Source: QQVM01 sp964544885 (lineage in GTDB: Bacteria; Bacteroidota; Bacteroidia; AKYH767-A; 2013-40CM-41-45). Taken from it: a stretch of DNA of 64,000 nucleotides. The stretch lies in assembly GCA_964544885.1 (NCBI GenBank), contig CAZJDX010000001.1, positions 124,001 through 188,000 of the forward strand, read 5' to 3'. Below are positions 25,555 to 34,228 of the stretch, piece by piece; the stretch's first letter is position 1; each line of letters starts with the position of its first letter. The notes under the pieces were generated by a model. It was not told the DNA's origin. It worked only from the letters and a program-made list of their open reading frames with translations, and made no database searches. Position numbers and translations under genes: made by a program.

Positions 25555-26931
25555 CTAATCCAGTCCGTATTTACTGAGCAAATAAGCCATGGAAGCCATT
25601 GCAGCCGCTCCCAGATTCAACTGCCTTTTGTTAATCTTGTCAAAAGTATCATTTGCTGCATGGTGATAATCAAAATATACTTGCGAATCGACCGCAAGAC
25701 CGAGTAAAGGAGTATTAAGGTGTTCCTTTAGAGGGCCGATATCCGCTCCGCCGTATTGATAATCGAAATTCCAGACAAGATAAGTTCTGAATAAAGGCGC
25801 CCAAGACTTTATGATATCCCGCTTTCTCTCTTCCATATCCAGACCGAAACCATATGGAGTAAAAACCCCTGCGTCACTCTCAATCGCTGCTACGTGTTTT
25901 TCTTTTTTTATGAATGCCTGTTCCGCGTATTTTTCACCTCCCATCAATCCATTCTCTTCATTCATCCAGGCCACCGCCCGGATGGTTCTGCCGGGTTTGA
26001 TACCCAAGGACTTGAGAGTGCGAATCACTTCAATACTTTGAACAACACCTCCACCACAATCATGAGCGCCTTCTCCAACATCCCATGAATCAAGGTGCCC
26101 GCCTACACTGATGTACTCCTCCGGGAATGCGGCTCCTTTGATCTCAGCAATCACATTATAGGATTTCACACTATCGAGGGTCTGACAATTCATCTGGAGA
26201 TAAAACTTTGTTTCCGGATCTGCAGTCAACGTTTTGCTTAAAAGATTTGCACCATTGGTGCTTATTGTAGCACAAGGTATCTGAGGAAGGGAATCGTTAT
26301 AACGCATCGCACCTGTATGAGGATAATCATCCTGTGCGAAGGTCATGGATCGGCAAATTGATGCCACGGCTCCGTAGCGCGCTGCTTCAGAGGGTCCAGC
26401 CCATCTGTATTTGACCGCCTGTGCATAGGCGTAAAATGCATTGATATGTGTTTCATCGAAGGCGTGATTGAAAAACACAATTTTCCCGCTTATGTTCTCT
26501 TTTCCCAACTTGTGTAACTCATCAAAATTCTTTACTTCAATTACGGGTGCCATCAAGCCATCTCTGGGTGTTGCAATTGATCTGCCAAGTGCGAGAACCG
26601 GAACTTCAGTTTGATTATTCTTACTATCGATGATTCTGGCAGTTTCTTTTTGTCCTCGTACCCAGTGAGGTACCATTACTTCCTGTAACCATACCGTGTC
26701 TGCACCAGACTCTTCAAAGATCTTTTTGGTAAAATCTACCGCTTTATCCGCTTCCGGCGATCCGCTTAATCTTGCCCCGACATCCTGTGTCAGTTCTCGC
26801 AACCATTCATAGGCTCTTCCATTATTTAAAATTTCAGTATATATTTTTCTCATCACGAGACTATCACTTTCCTGTGCATCGGCATTCAGCAACTGAACCG
26901 TTAGCAGGAGGAGGGAGAATACTTTTTTCAT
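25555..26931 (-). CDS. M28 family zinc peptidase, carboxypeptidase Q-like
   Basis: Secreted peptidase of 458 residues with a signal peptide (MKKVFSLLLLTVQLLNADA, cut near residue 19). Zinc ligands and catalytic residues are seen in VGGHLDSWDVG, GAHDCGGGV and AWMNEENGLMGG, with a further Asp in AIESDAGVF and a His in YHHAANDTFD. The arrangement is that of plasma glutamate carboxypeptidase/carboxypeptidase Q-like M28B enzymes, with a PA-type insert in the first third. It probably acts on peptides in the periplasm or outside. The tandem-repeat array lies directly upstream of its start, so its promoter must be inside or beside the repeats. Confidence 0.85.
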   Translation of the reverse strand: MKKVFSLLLLTVQLLNADAQESDSLVMRKIYTEILNNGRAYEWLRELTQDVGARLSGSPEADKAVDFTKKIFEESGADTVWLQEVMVPHWVRGQKETARIIDSKNNQTEVPVLALGRSIATPRDGLMAPVIEVKNFDELHKLGKENISGKIVFFNHAFDETHINAFYAYAQAVKYRWAGPSEAARYGAVASICRSMTFAQDDYPHTGAMRYNDSLPQIPCATISTNGANLLSKTLTADPETKFYLQMNCQTLDSVKSYNVIAEIKGAAFPEEYISVGGHLDSWDVGEGAHDCGGGVVQSIEVIRTLKSLGIKPGRTIRAVAWMNEENGLMGGEKYAEQAFIKKEKHVAAIESDAGVFTPYGFGLDMEERKRDIIKSWAPLFRTYLVWNFDYQYGGADIGPLKEHLNTPLLGLAVDSQVYFDYHHAANDTFDKINKRQLNLGAAAMASMAYLLSKYGLD

Positions 26932-27030
26932 AAAATTAGTTTGGGTAAATATAAGTATTAAGGGTAAAATATATAAAATAACCAGGATTATTATCTAGAA
27001 GAGTCTTCAAGTGGCAAAGATTATTATCAT

Positions 27031-27125
27031 CCATGAAGAAAGGATGGGGCATGAAGGTTTCATCTTAATGGTTTATTAATCTAAAAGAGTTAATAGGATT
27101 GGGTGATTTAATATTCATTCTTAAT
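27031..27125. repeat. Decayed left-end unit of the tandem array
   Basis: A 95-base stretch resembles a repeat unit with a deletion of about 20 bases. It keeps CCATGAAG at its start, AAGGTTTCATCTT, AATGGTTTATTAATC, and an end (TTGGGTGATTTAATATTCA) close to the unit end. It borders the first well-preserved unit at 27126. Confidence 0.7.
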
Positions 27126-28040
27126 AAACCATGAAGGAATGAAGGTACATTAAGGTTTCATCTTACTAAACTTCATGCTTTAAGGGTTAATCGTTCTTAA
27201 TGCGTGAGGGGGCTTGGATGATTTTATAATCATTCTTTATAAACCATGAAGGGATGAAGGTACATTAAGGTTTCATCTTCCTAAACTTCATGCCTTAATG
27301 GTTAATCGTTCTTAATGCGTGAGGGGACTTGGGAAATTTTATAATCATTCTTTTAAACCATGAAGGAATGAAGGTACATTAAGGTTTCATCTTCCTAAAA
27401 TTCATGCCTTAATGGTTAATCGTTCTTAATGCGTGAGGGGGCTTGGGAAATTTCATAATCATTCTTTTAAACCATGAAGGAATGAAGGTACATTAAGGTT
27501 TCATCTCAATCTTCTTCATGCTTTAATGGTTAATCATTCTTATTGCGTGAGGGGGCTTGGGTGATTTTATAATCATTCTTTTTAAACCATGAAGGAATGA
27601 AGGTACATTAAGGTTTCATCTTCCTAAAATTCATGCCTAAATGGTTAATCGTTCTTAATGCGTGAGGGGCATGGGTAATTTTATAATCATTCTTTTAAAC
27701 CATGAAGGAATGAAGGTACATTAAGGTTTCATCTTCCTAAAATTCATGCCTAAATGGTTAATCGTTCTTAATGCGTGAGGGGCATGGGTAATTTTATAAT
27801 CATTCTTTATAAACCATGAAGGAATGAAGGTACATTAAGGTTTTATCTTCCTAAACTTCATGCCTTAATGCTTAATCGTTCTTAATGCGTGAGGGGGCTT
27901 GGGAAATTTTATAATCATTCTTTATAAACCATGAAGGAATGAAGGTACATTAAGGTTTCATCTTCCTAAACTTCATGACTTAATGGTTAATCGTTCTTAA
28001 TGCGTGAGGGGACTTGGGAAATTTTATAATCATTCTTTTT
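27126..28040. repeat. Tandem array of eight 113-115 bp units, each with an inverted repeat
   Basis: Units begin with AAACCATGAAGG at 27126, 27241, 27355, 27469, 27584, 27697, 27811 and 27926, giving periods of 115, 114, 114, 115, 113, 114, 115 and 115. Each unit has a left arm AACCATGAAGGAATGAAG and, about 26 bases on, a right arm CTTCATGCCTTAATGGTT; these can pair over 16 of 18 positions. A conserved middle (AATCGTTCTTAATGCGTGAGG) and an AT-rich end (TTTTATAATCATTCTT) follow. Units 5 and 6 are identical except near their junction bases. Lengths of 113 and 115 break any reading frame, and every unit contains stops, so it is not coding. It sits between the end of the GxxExxY gene and the start of an M28 peptidase gene. 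Confidence 0.95.
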
Positions 28041-28077
28041 AAACCACAAGAGGATGAAGATGCATTATAGGTGATTC
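28041..28077. repeat. Decayed partial repeat at the right end of the array
   Basis: AAACCACAAGAGGATGAAG then ATGCATTATAGGTGATTC follows the unit start with several changes and stops after the first third. It lies 27 bases before the stop codon of the GxxExxY gene, on its 3' side. Confidence 0.7.
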
Positions 28078-28103
28078 TTGTTTATAAATTAGCCTGGAAC
28101 TAA

Positions 28104-28523
28104 CTAATCTTTGGGTAGCACGTTGAAATGTTCATTCACAAAAGGCTTCATACTTCTACTAATATTATCTGTGTTGAAGTTTATAAGCAATCCCTGTGGC
28201 TTTCTAAGTAATTTCATATAAGTAATTAGTCTGGCTTCATGAACAGGTAACACTCTTTCTACTGCCTTTAATTCTACAATAACACAATTATCAACCAATA
28301 AATCCAATCGCAAACCCACTTCCATAATCAGACCACCATAAATAACAGGAACAAACATTTGCTGAACTACACTGTGCCCATTTGTTTCCAGTTCATGCTT
28401 CAAACATGCTTCATAAACACTCTCAAGTAGTCCTGGCCCGATACATTTATGTACTTTAATGGCCATCCCGGTGATTTCATAACTCAGGTGTGTAACAGAT
28501 TTCTTTGTCCACATATTTTTCAT
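28104..28523 (-). CDS. GxxExxY protein (PD-(D/E)XK nuclease-like family 3)
   Basis: The 139-residue protein contains the name-giving motif in GPGLLESVYEACL (about 27-39), then EVGLRLDLLVDNCVIVELKAVE, where RLDLLVD and VELKA supply the Asp and the E-x-K of a PD-(D/E)XK nuclease-like core, and ends with KPQGLLINF. Family members are small, often present in several copies per genome, and have no settled function. The start is ATG 28523, with a second Met three residues later also possible. It is transcribed towards the tandem array and is bracketed by decayed copies of the repeat core at 28041 and 28540, so gene and repeats look like one module. Confidence 0.88.
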   Translation of the reverse strand: MKNMWTKKSVTHLSYEITGMAIKVHKCIGPGLLESVYEACLKHELETNGHSVVQQMFVPVIYGGLIMEVGLRLDLLVDNCVIVELKAVERVLPVHEARLITYMKLLRKPQGLLINFNTDNISRSMKPFVNEHFNVLPKD

Positions 28524-28539
28524 CTTACAATAGTTGATA

Positions 28540-28566
28540 ATGAAGATACGCTAAAGACGTTCATCT
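28540..28566. repeat. Diverged repeat core upstream of the GxxExxY gene
   Basis: ATGAAGATACGCTAAAGACG followed by TTCATCT lines up with the array core ATGAAGGTACATTAAGG then TTTCATCT, in the same orientation, with a few substitutions and a short insertion. It lies 16 bases upstream of the gene's ATG. The match is short and could be chance, but the partner copy on the other side of the gene supports it. Confidence 0.5.
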
Positions 28567-28899
28567 GATTGTTTTCAGTTTCTGGTTTTTACTTAAACCT
28601 GCATAGAAGCAATCATTTCATAACTGGATGCTACATATTCCTACTTATTCCGGAATATTGATTTTACGTGGATGTATCTATTCTGTAAACCGTTTGCATT
28701 CCTAAAGAAACTTTGAGAATTTTAAGGTACTCCAAACTATTTTACTATTTGCCCTGGATTCTTCCAGCTCCTGTGCAACAAAATATTCTTCCTCTACAAG
28801 CATCCCACCACGACTGAAATATGGCGATACGGATTCTTTTATGTAAAAGGCCCCTTTAAATTAAAAAATCAGTACCTTTCAAATTCAAATTGTATCCCC
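28567..28899. other. Gene-free stretch before pepD
   Basis: About 330 bases with no convincing reading frame. A possible -7-like TACCTTTC lies at about 28873, roughly 20 bases before the pepD ATG. Otherwise nothing is recognised. Confidence 0.5.
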
Positions 28900-30396
28900 A
28901 TGCAAGAGACAGAAAATCTAACAAAAGCGACCAATGCCCCAATCCGTAAATTAAGTCCTGAAGGAGTCTGGAATCATTTCAGTGATTTGAATTCAATACC
29001 CCGTGCCTCCAAGAAAGAAGAAAGGATTATTAAATTCATAAAGGACTTTGGCAAAGAGCTGGGTCTCCCGGTCCTTGTCGATGAAGTCGGAAATGTGATT
29101 ATTAAAAAACCGGCCAGTCCGGGAATGGAAAATCGAAAACCTGTTGTGCTTCAGAGTCATCTGGACATGGTCCACCAGAAAAACGCTGATAGCAATTTTG
29201 ACTTTGATAATTCTGGTATTGAAATGTTTATTGAAGATGACTGGGTAAAGGCAAGAGGAACTACGCTTGGTGCTGATAATGGGATCGGTGTAGCCTCTAT
29301 TATGACCATTCTTGCAGCTGACAACATTCCTCATCCCCCGCTGGAGGCATTGTTCACCATTGACGAGGAAACCGGTATGACAGGCGCCAAAGGCTTGAAA
29401 AGCGGGTTGTTGAATGCTATGATATTATTAAATCTCGATACAGAAGAAGATGATGAGCTAACGATTGGATGCGCCGGTGGAATAGATGTGACGATCAAAG
29501 GGAAGTACGAAAGGATACCGACACCTGCCGGGTATAGTTCTTATAAAATACATCTCAAAGGACTTACCGGGGGTCATTCAGGAACTGAAATTCATTTGGG
29601 TCGTGCAAATGCAAATAAACTCATGAACCGTTTCCTGCTTGAAGCCAGTGAAGAATATGGCCTGAGTCTATCGGGTATGGAAGGCGGAAGTTTGCGAAAT
29701 GCCATTCCGAGAGAAGCCCTTGCAACCTTTGTAATTTCTTCTGACAAGAGCACTTCGTTTGAAAACCACATAGCTGCTTATGAAAAGATAATACGTGAGG
29801 AGTATAAAACCACCGATCCTTCCCTGAAACTCATTTATGAAAACACGGTTACTCCTGCGCAGGTAATGAATCATAAAGATCAATTGCAATTACTTCGCTC
29901 TATATACGCTTGTCCAAACGGTATCTACAGAATGAGTCCAGACATCCAGGGTCTTGTTCAGACCTCCAATAATGTTGCCCGGGTTCAGATCAAAGATGGA
30001 GAGTATGTTATTCAGTGCCTGACAAGAGGCTCCGTTGATTCCGAAAAAATGGACGAGGCAAGAGCGATTCGGAGTGTCTTTGATATGATCGGAGCGGAAG
30101 TTGTTTATAGCGGAGAATATCCAGGATGGAAAGCGAATCCGGGAACTTCGATTTTAACACTTATGCGTAGTATATACAAGAATATGTTTAATGCTGAAGC
30201 GCATGTGAATGCAGTACATGCCGGTTTGGAATGCGGGATAATCGGACAAAATTATCCTGATATGGAAATGATCTCCTTCGGACCTAATATTTACGGAGCA
30301 CATTCTCCTGATGAAAGGGTTCAGATAAGCAGCGTCCAAAAGTTCTGGAAGTTTTTACAGGAAACATTGAAAAATATCCCAGTGCGCAACAGTTAA
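28900..30396 (+). CDS. pepD: Aminoacyl-histidine dipeptidase (cytosol nonspecific dipeptidase)
   Basis: M20C metallopeptidase that splits dipeptides, including Xaa-His, in the cytoplasm. First metal ligand and catalytic Asp are in QSHLDMVHQKN (His87, Asp89), the bridging Asp in TLGADNGIG (Asp126), and the catalytic/metal glutamates in IDEETGMTGA (156-157). A dimerisation insert follows (LKGLTGGHSGTEIH), and the last ligand His is in YGAHSPDERV. It has 498 residues, near the family length, and no signal peptide. It stands just downstream of the GxxExxY module but shows no functional link to it. Confidence 0.93.
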   Translation: MQETENLTKATNAPIRKLSPEGVWNHFSDLNSIPRASKKEERIIKFIKDFGKELGLPVLVDEVGNVIIKKPASPGMENRKPVVLQSHLDMVHQKNADSNFDFDNSGIEMFIEDDWVKARGTTLGADNGIGVASIMTILAADNIPHPPLEALFTIDEETGMTGAKGLKSGLLNAMILLNLDTEEDDELTIGCAGGIDVTIKGKYERIPTPAGYSSYKIHLKGLTGGHSGTEIHLGRANANKLMNRFLLEASEEYGLSLSGMEGGSLRNAIPREALATFVISSDKSTSFENHIAAYEKIIREEYKTTDPSLKLIYENTVTPAQVMNHKDQLQLLRSIYACPNGIYRMSPDIQGLVQTSNNVARVQIKDGEYVIQCLTRGSVDSEKMDEARAIRSVFDMIGAEVVYSGEYPGWKANPGTSILTLMRSIYKNMFNAEAHVNAVHAGLECGIIGQNYPDMEMISFGPNIYGAHSPDERVQISSVQKFWKFLQETLKNIPVRNS

Positions 30397-30443
30397 GAAT
30401 GTTACCAAAAATCTGATTTAACTGATTATTGATTCTATTCCCT

Positions 30444-31214
30444 ATGAAATTTTACAGATTGGCTGAATCCTTTTCATCCTTGCTGGCAATTGCCACTTTT
30501 CTCTGCTCAGAACCGATGAATGCACAAACCCTGGGTTCGGATTCGTTGGTAAATATTATTTTCAATGACCGGCTTTTCGATCAGGATCAAGGTGTGGAAT
30601 TGATAAAGCAGGAAAAATTTGAAGAGGCTAATTCATATCTGAATACCATTTTGGAGAAGGATGATTTAAACAAAGATGCGTACTTCAAACGTGGTGTAGT
30701 GAATTGGGAACTGAATGACACTCTTGCCGCCTGCCGGGACTGGAGTTCTGTTCTTGCCATGGGAGATACAGCCTCCTTTCTCCTCCTTGAGTCGCGGTGT
30801 AACGCTACAATGACCATTGAAGATGATAAAATCTCCTCTGATGAATACAAAAAAATGTTTGCATCCGAACTTTCACAAAAACCGGGAACAGAAAAAGTAT
30901 CTGCTAAAACAGTTGTAGAGGTCATGCCGGAATTCCCCGGAGGTGACATCGCTTTAATGAAATATCTTTCCGCTAATCTGCGGTATCCTGAACAGGCAAA
31001 AACAAACAATGTGCAGGGACGCGTATATGTCAATTTCATTATCAGTTCGAGAGGAAAGGTATTATATCCCTACATAGTACGCGGTATAGGCTCCGGCTGC
31101 GATCAGGAAGCTATTCGTGTCATAAAAAATATGCCGGTCTGGAAACCCGGAAAGCAAAACGGCAAAGCCGTACCGGTGAGGTATAATGTACCGGTAAAGT
31201 TTGCCTTAAAGTAG
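30444..31214 (+). CDS. TonB-like C-terminal domain protein with TPR-like region
   Basis: A 256-residue protein with an N-terminal signal (FSSLLAIATFLCSEPMNA), a middle helical part (EEANSYLNTILEKDDLNKDAYFKRG) typical of a tetratricopeptide pair, and a C-terminal TonB domain: VVEVMPEFPGGDIAL, then VYVNFIISSRGKV and PVWKPGKQNGKAVPVRYNVPV. The YP/WxPg pattern is that of TonB family energy transducers, but no proline-rich spanner or firm membrane anchor is seen, so it is probably a periplasmic relative rather than a working TonB. ATG 30444 is preferred over a TTG at 30429. It follows pepD after 47 bases. Confidence 0.75.
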   Translation: MKFYRLAESFSSLLAIATFLCSEPMNAQTLGSDSLVNIIFNDRLFDQDQGVELIKQEKFEEANSYLNTILEKDDLNKDAYFKRGVVNWELNDTLAACRDWSSVLAMGDTASFLLLESRCNATMTIEDDKISSDEYKKMFASELSQKPGTEKVSAKTVVEVMPEFPGGDIALMKYLSANLRYPEQAKTNNVQGRVYVNFIISSRGKVLYPYIVRGIGSGCDQEAIRVIKNMPVWKPGKQNGKAVPVRYNVPVKFALK

Positions 31215-31305
31215 CTGTTTTGAAAATCAGGAAAATTTCTACCTGGTGAATCAGACTCAAAGCTGATCATACTAACAAATAAGCGTATACTATAATTCTC
31301 AACCC

Positions 31306-34212
31306 ATGTTCAATAAACTTTATTTGACCTTGCTCTTTCCGGCAATCATCAACCTATGTACTGCACAACAACTCCCAGAACAATGGGTCAGACGTTATCA
31401 GGCGCAAGGCAAAGCATCCGACAGAATATCCGCAATAACTACTGACGCATCAGGAAATGTATATGTTGCAGGCTATGCCGGAAGACACCATGGTGCAGCC
31501 GATGCCTTCGCAATGAAAAGAAACTCGCTGGGCGATACTCTCTGGACCTATTATTATGACGAAGGTGGAAACAACGACGACTATGCAACCGACATTTATG
31601 TGGATAATTCCGGCAATTGTTATATCACAGGTTATTCAACATCAAGCGTCACTTACTTTTACGAATGCTTTACAGCACGTATACTTCCTTCCGGGGCTGA
31701 AGCTTGGGTAAGGCGTTATTCTCCGGGTAGCAACATGGAAAGTTTTGGCAATGCGATATCTGCTGATGCTTCAGGAAATGTATACATTGCCGGTTACACT
31801 GATCCTTCCCTTGCTTCAACTGACTGGCTGGTTATCAAATATAATTCTTCCGGAACCGAAGAATGGGCGGATGTTTTTAACGGTCCTGATAATGGAATGG
31901 ATGAGGCCATGGATTTAGTAATTGCTCCTAACGGAAATCCAACTGTATGCGGATATACATACACCCTGAGCGCAACAGGTGGTATAAATGCCTTTGTTAA
32001 ACAGTATACTCCGGCTGGTGGAACTGTCTGGACAGACACCTGGTCAAACCCTGCATTCACCGGTACTGATAAAGCGTACGGACTCGAATACATTTCATCC
32101 GGCGATCTGCTGATAGGTGGTGAGAGTGCTAATATAAGTGGTTTCAATCTGGACGCCTTCGCTTTACGTTATGACCCATCCGGAAACCGTTTGTGGTCAT
32201 GCATATTTCCAGATCCGCTAAGCCCGGAAGATGAATATCTCAGAGATATCGCGGTGGATGACTCAGGGAATGTGTATCTGACCGGAACTGATTACAGAGA
32301 TGGCTATGTCACCCGTATCAATCACAACGGAACTCCAGGCTGGAGAAAATTCTGGCATGGACCTCTCAGTAACGGCAACGAAGTGTTTCACGGCATTGCA
32401 CTTGATAATTCAGGAGGAGTGTATGTAACTGGCAGGGGCGTGTATCCGGGTGAAGATTACTACGGAAACGGAGGGAAATCGAATATGATCATTTCTAAAT
32501 ACAATGCCGGTGGTGATTCATTGTGGACTTATCGTTGCGCAGATTCTCTTAATTATTCTATGGGTTTCACGATAACTTACCGAAATGGAATCATTTATGC
32601 CGGAGGTTATACTACTGATACCGCATATGTTAATGAAAATCTTTATACACTTATACTGGACACGGGAGGAAACAAACTCAATGAATGGATATATAATGGG
32701 ATCGGAGACGCCATTACAATGGGTCAATTTGTGAGGACGGATGCAAATGATAATGTTTATTGCGCTGCAACGATAGACCGATTATATAACAACGGAACTG
32801 ACATTGCTATTGTTAAATACGATCCCTTGGGAAACCTGTTATGGGAAAAATATTTCAGCAGTTATGGCTGGAATAACGACACTCTTACGGCGATGCAACT
32901 GGATCCTTCAGGAGATCTTATCCTGTCGGTTTCAACCGACTCTGCCTTGCTGGAAAATAATTACCGTCTTTGCCTCCTGAGAATGGATCAAAACGGAACT
33001 TTTATTGATACATCATTTTATGGAAACCCCGGCACTGGCAGCTTGTTGACTAATTCCATGGATATCCGATTTGATGGAAGCATTTCCATGGCTGTAGCTT
33101 CTTCAATACTGGGCGGCTTGGTTTATTACTTTGATGATTCATTCAATCTGCTCTGGCAATCAGAAATTGACACTGCGCAGTTCGCCATAACAGAGGCAGC
33201 TTCGGTGTCCTTTTTACCGGGAGGAGATCTTTGTGTGGGGGCTTCTTCCCGAAATGGAAATGTTAATACCGGACTGGTACAACGATATGACAACCTTGGA
33301 ACATTACTTTGGACATGTGTGATTGATTCATCCGGTGTCAACGATGATGTACACGATCTCAGCGTTGATACAAACGGAGATATTGCCTTTACCGGAGCAT
33401 CCGGCATTTTCAACAGTCAGACAACCATTGCCGGTAAAATTGATGGTATGACCGGATCAATCCTTTGGCAACAAACTTATAATCCATCTACTTCAAGAGA
33501 ACACGGTGTAAAAGTTGAATTCACTCCTGCCGGAAATGTAGCCTTAATCAGCCGGGGCTGGACAGGATCCGTAGCACGCTATTTTACGGTTCAGTACTCC
33601 GGTTCAGGAGTCTTTCAGTGGGCAAGAGTTTACAGTCAGACCGCCAGTGACCGTGAACCTGTGGAGTTGCTGGTTGAACCCGATAACCGCGTTGTAACAG
33701 CCGGTTGGGAAATAAACGGCTTCAGCATTAATTATGATTATGTACTTGCAGGATATGATGCATCCGGGAATACAGAGTTTGTCAATACCTATTCGGATAC
33801 CATTCTTGTGTCATCCAGTTGGGATCAACTTCGTCACCTCACAAGAGATAGTCAGGGAAATTTTATTGTAACCGGACAATGTTCACAGGAATTTTTCAAT
33901 GATTTTCTCTTCAAAATGGTTACGATCAAATATGGTGGAACTGTCGTGAGTAACGATGAATTGGATCGTTCTATCGGGCAGTCGCTTTTGGTCTATCCGA
34001 ATCCTTCTGCGAACGGACTATTTATACTGGTCGATGCTTCTCCGTATATACCGGACGCCGGAAAGATTTATAACATGAATGGAAAATTCATAGGCATGGC
34101 CGACTTGCCTAACAATCGTATCGACCTGAGTTCCCAGCCAGCGGGAGTCTATATACTGGAGATACAACGAAAGGGATCAGCACCGGAATATGCAAGACTT
34201 GTGGTATACTGA
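31306..34212 (+). CDS. SBBP-repeat beta-propeller protein, T9SS type A client
   Basis: The 968-residue secreted protein has a signal peptide (LYLTLLFPAIINLCTAQ) and many repeats of the form D-x-SGN-x-Y-x-x-G-Y (DASGNVYVAGYA, DNSGNCYITGYS, DASGNVYIAGYT, DDSGNVYLTGTD, DNSGGVYVTGRG), the bacterial SBBP beta-propeller repeat, through about residue 870. The last ~75 residues are a T9SS type A sorting domain (LLVYPNPSANGLF, then LSSQPAGVYILEIQ). It should be carried across the outer membrane by the T9SS and attached or released. The partner is unknown. It converges with a second propeller protein whose stop is 16 bases away. Confidence 0.85.
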   Translation: MFNKLYLTLLFPAIINLCTAQQLPEQWVRRYQAQGKASDRISAITTDASGNVYVAGYAGRHHGAADAFAMKRNSLGDTLWTYYYDEGGNNDDYATDIYVDNSGNCYITGYSTSSVTYFYECFTARILPSGAEAWVRRYSPGSNMESFGNAISADASGNVYIAGYTDPSLASTDWLVIKYNSSGTEEWADVFNGPDNGMDEAMDLVIAPNGNPTVCGYTYTLSATGGINAFVKQYTPAGGTVWTDTWSNPAFTGTDKAYGLEYISSGDLLIGGESANISGFNLDAFALRYDPSGNRLWSCIFPDPLSPEDEYLRDIAVDDSGNVYLTGTDYRDGYVTRINHNGTPGWRKFWHGPLSNGNEVFHGIALDNSGGVYVTGRGVYPGEDYYGNGGKSNMIISKYNAGGDSLWTYRCADSLNYSMGFTITYRNGIIYAGGYTTDTAYVNENLYTLILDTGGNKLNEWIYNGIGDAITMGQFVRTDANDNVYCAATIDRLYNNGTDIAIVKYDPLGNLLWEKYFSSYGWNNDTLTAMQLDPSGDLILSVSTDSALLENNYRLCLLRMDQNGTFIDTSFYGNPGTGSLLTNSMDIRFDGSISMAVASSILGGLVYYFDDSFNLLWQSEIDTAQFAITEAASVSFLPGGDLCVGASSRNGNVNTGLVQRYDNLGTLLWTCVIDSSGVNDDVHDLSVDTNGDIAFTGASGIFNSQTTIAGKIDGMTGSILWQQTYNPSTSREHGVKVEFTPAGNVALISRGWTGSVARYFTVQYSGSGVFQWARVYSQTASDREPVELLVEPDNRVVTAGWEINGFSINYDYVLAGYDASGNTEFVNTYSDTILVSSSWDQLRHLTRDSQGNFIVTGQCSQEFFNDFLFKMVTIKYGGTVVSNDELDRSIGQSLLVYPNPSANGLFILVDASPYIPDAGKIYNMNGKFIGMADLPNNRIDLSSQPAGVYILEIQRKGSAPEYARLVVY

Positions 34213-34228
34213 AAAGGCATGAATAATT

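Noticed and set aside
27126..28040. CRISPR array
   Set aside because: Units are 113-115 bp and contiguous, with no alternation of a short constant repeat and unique spacers, and no cas gene is near.
27126..28040. Repeat-encoded peptide or coding minisatellite
   Set aside because: Unit lengths of 113 and 115 shift the frame, and in-frame stops such as ATGA recur in every unit.
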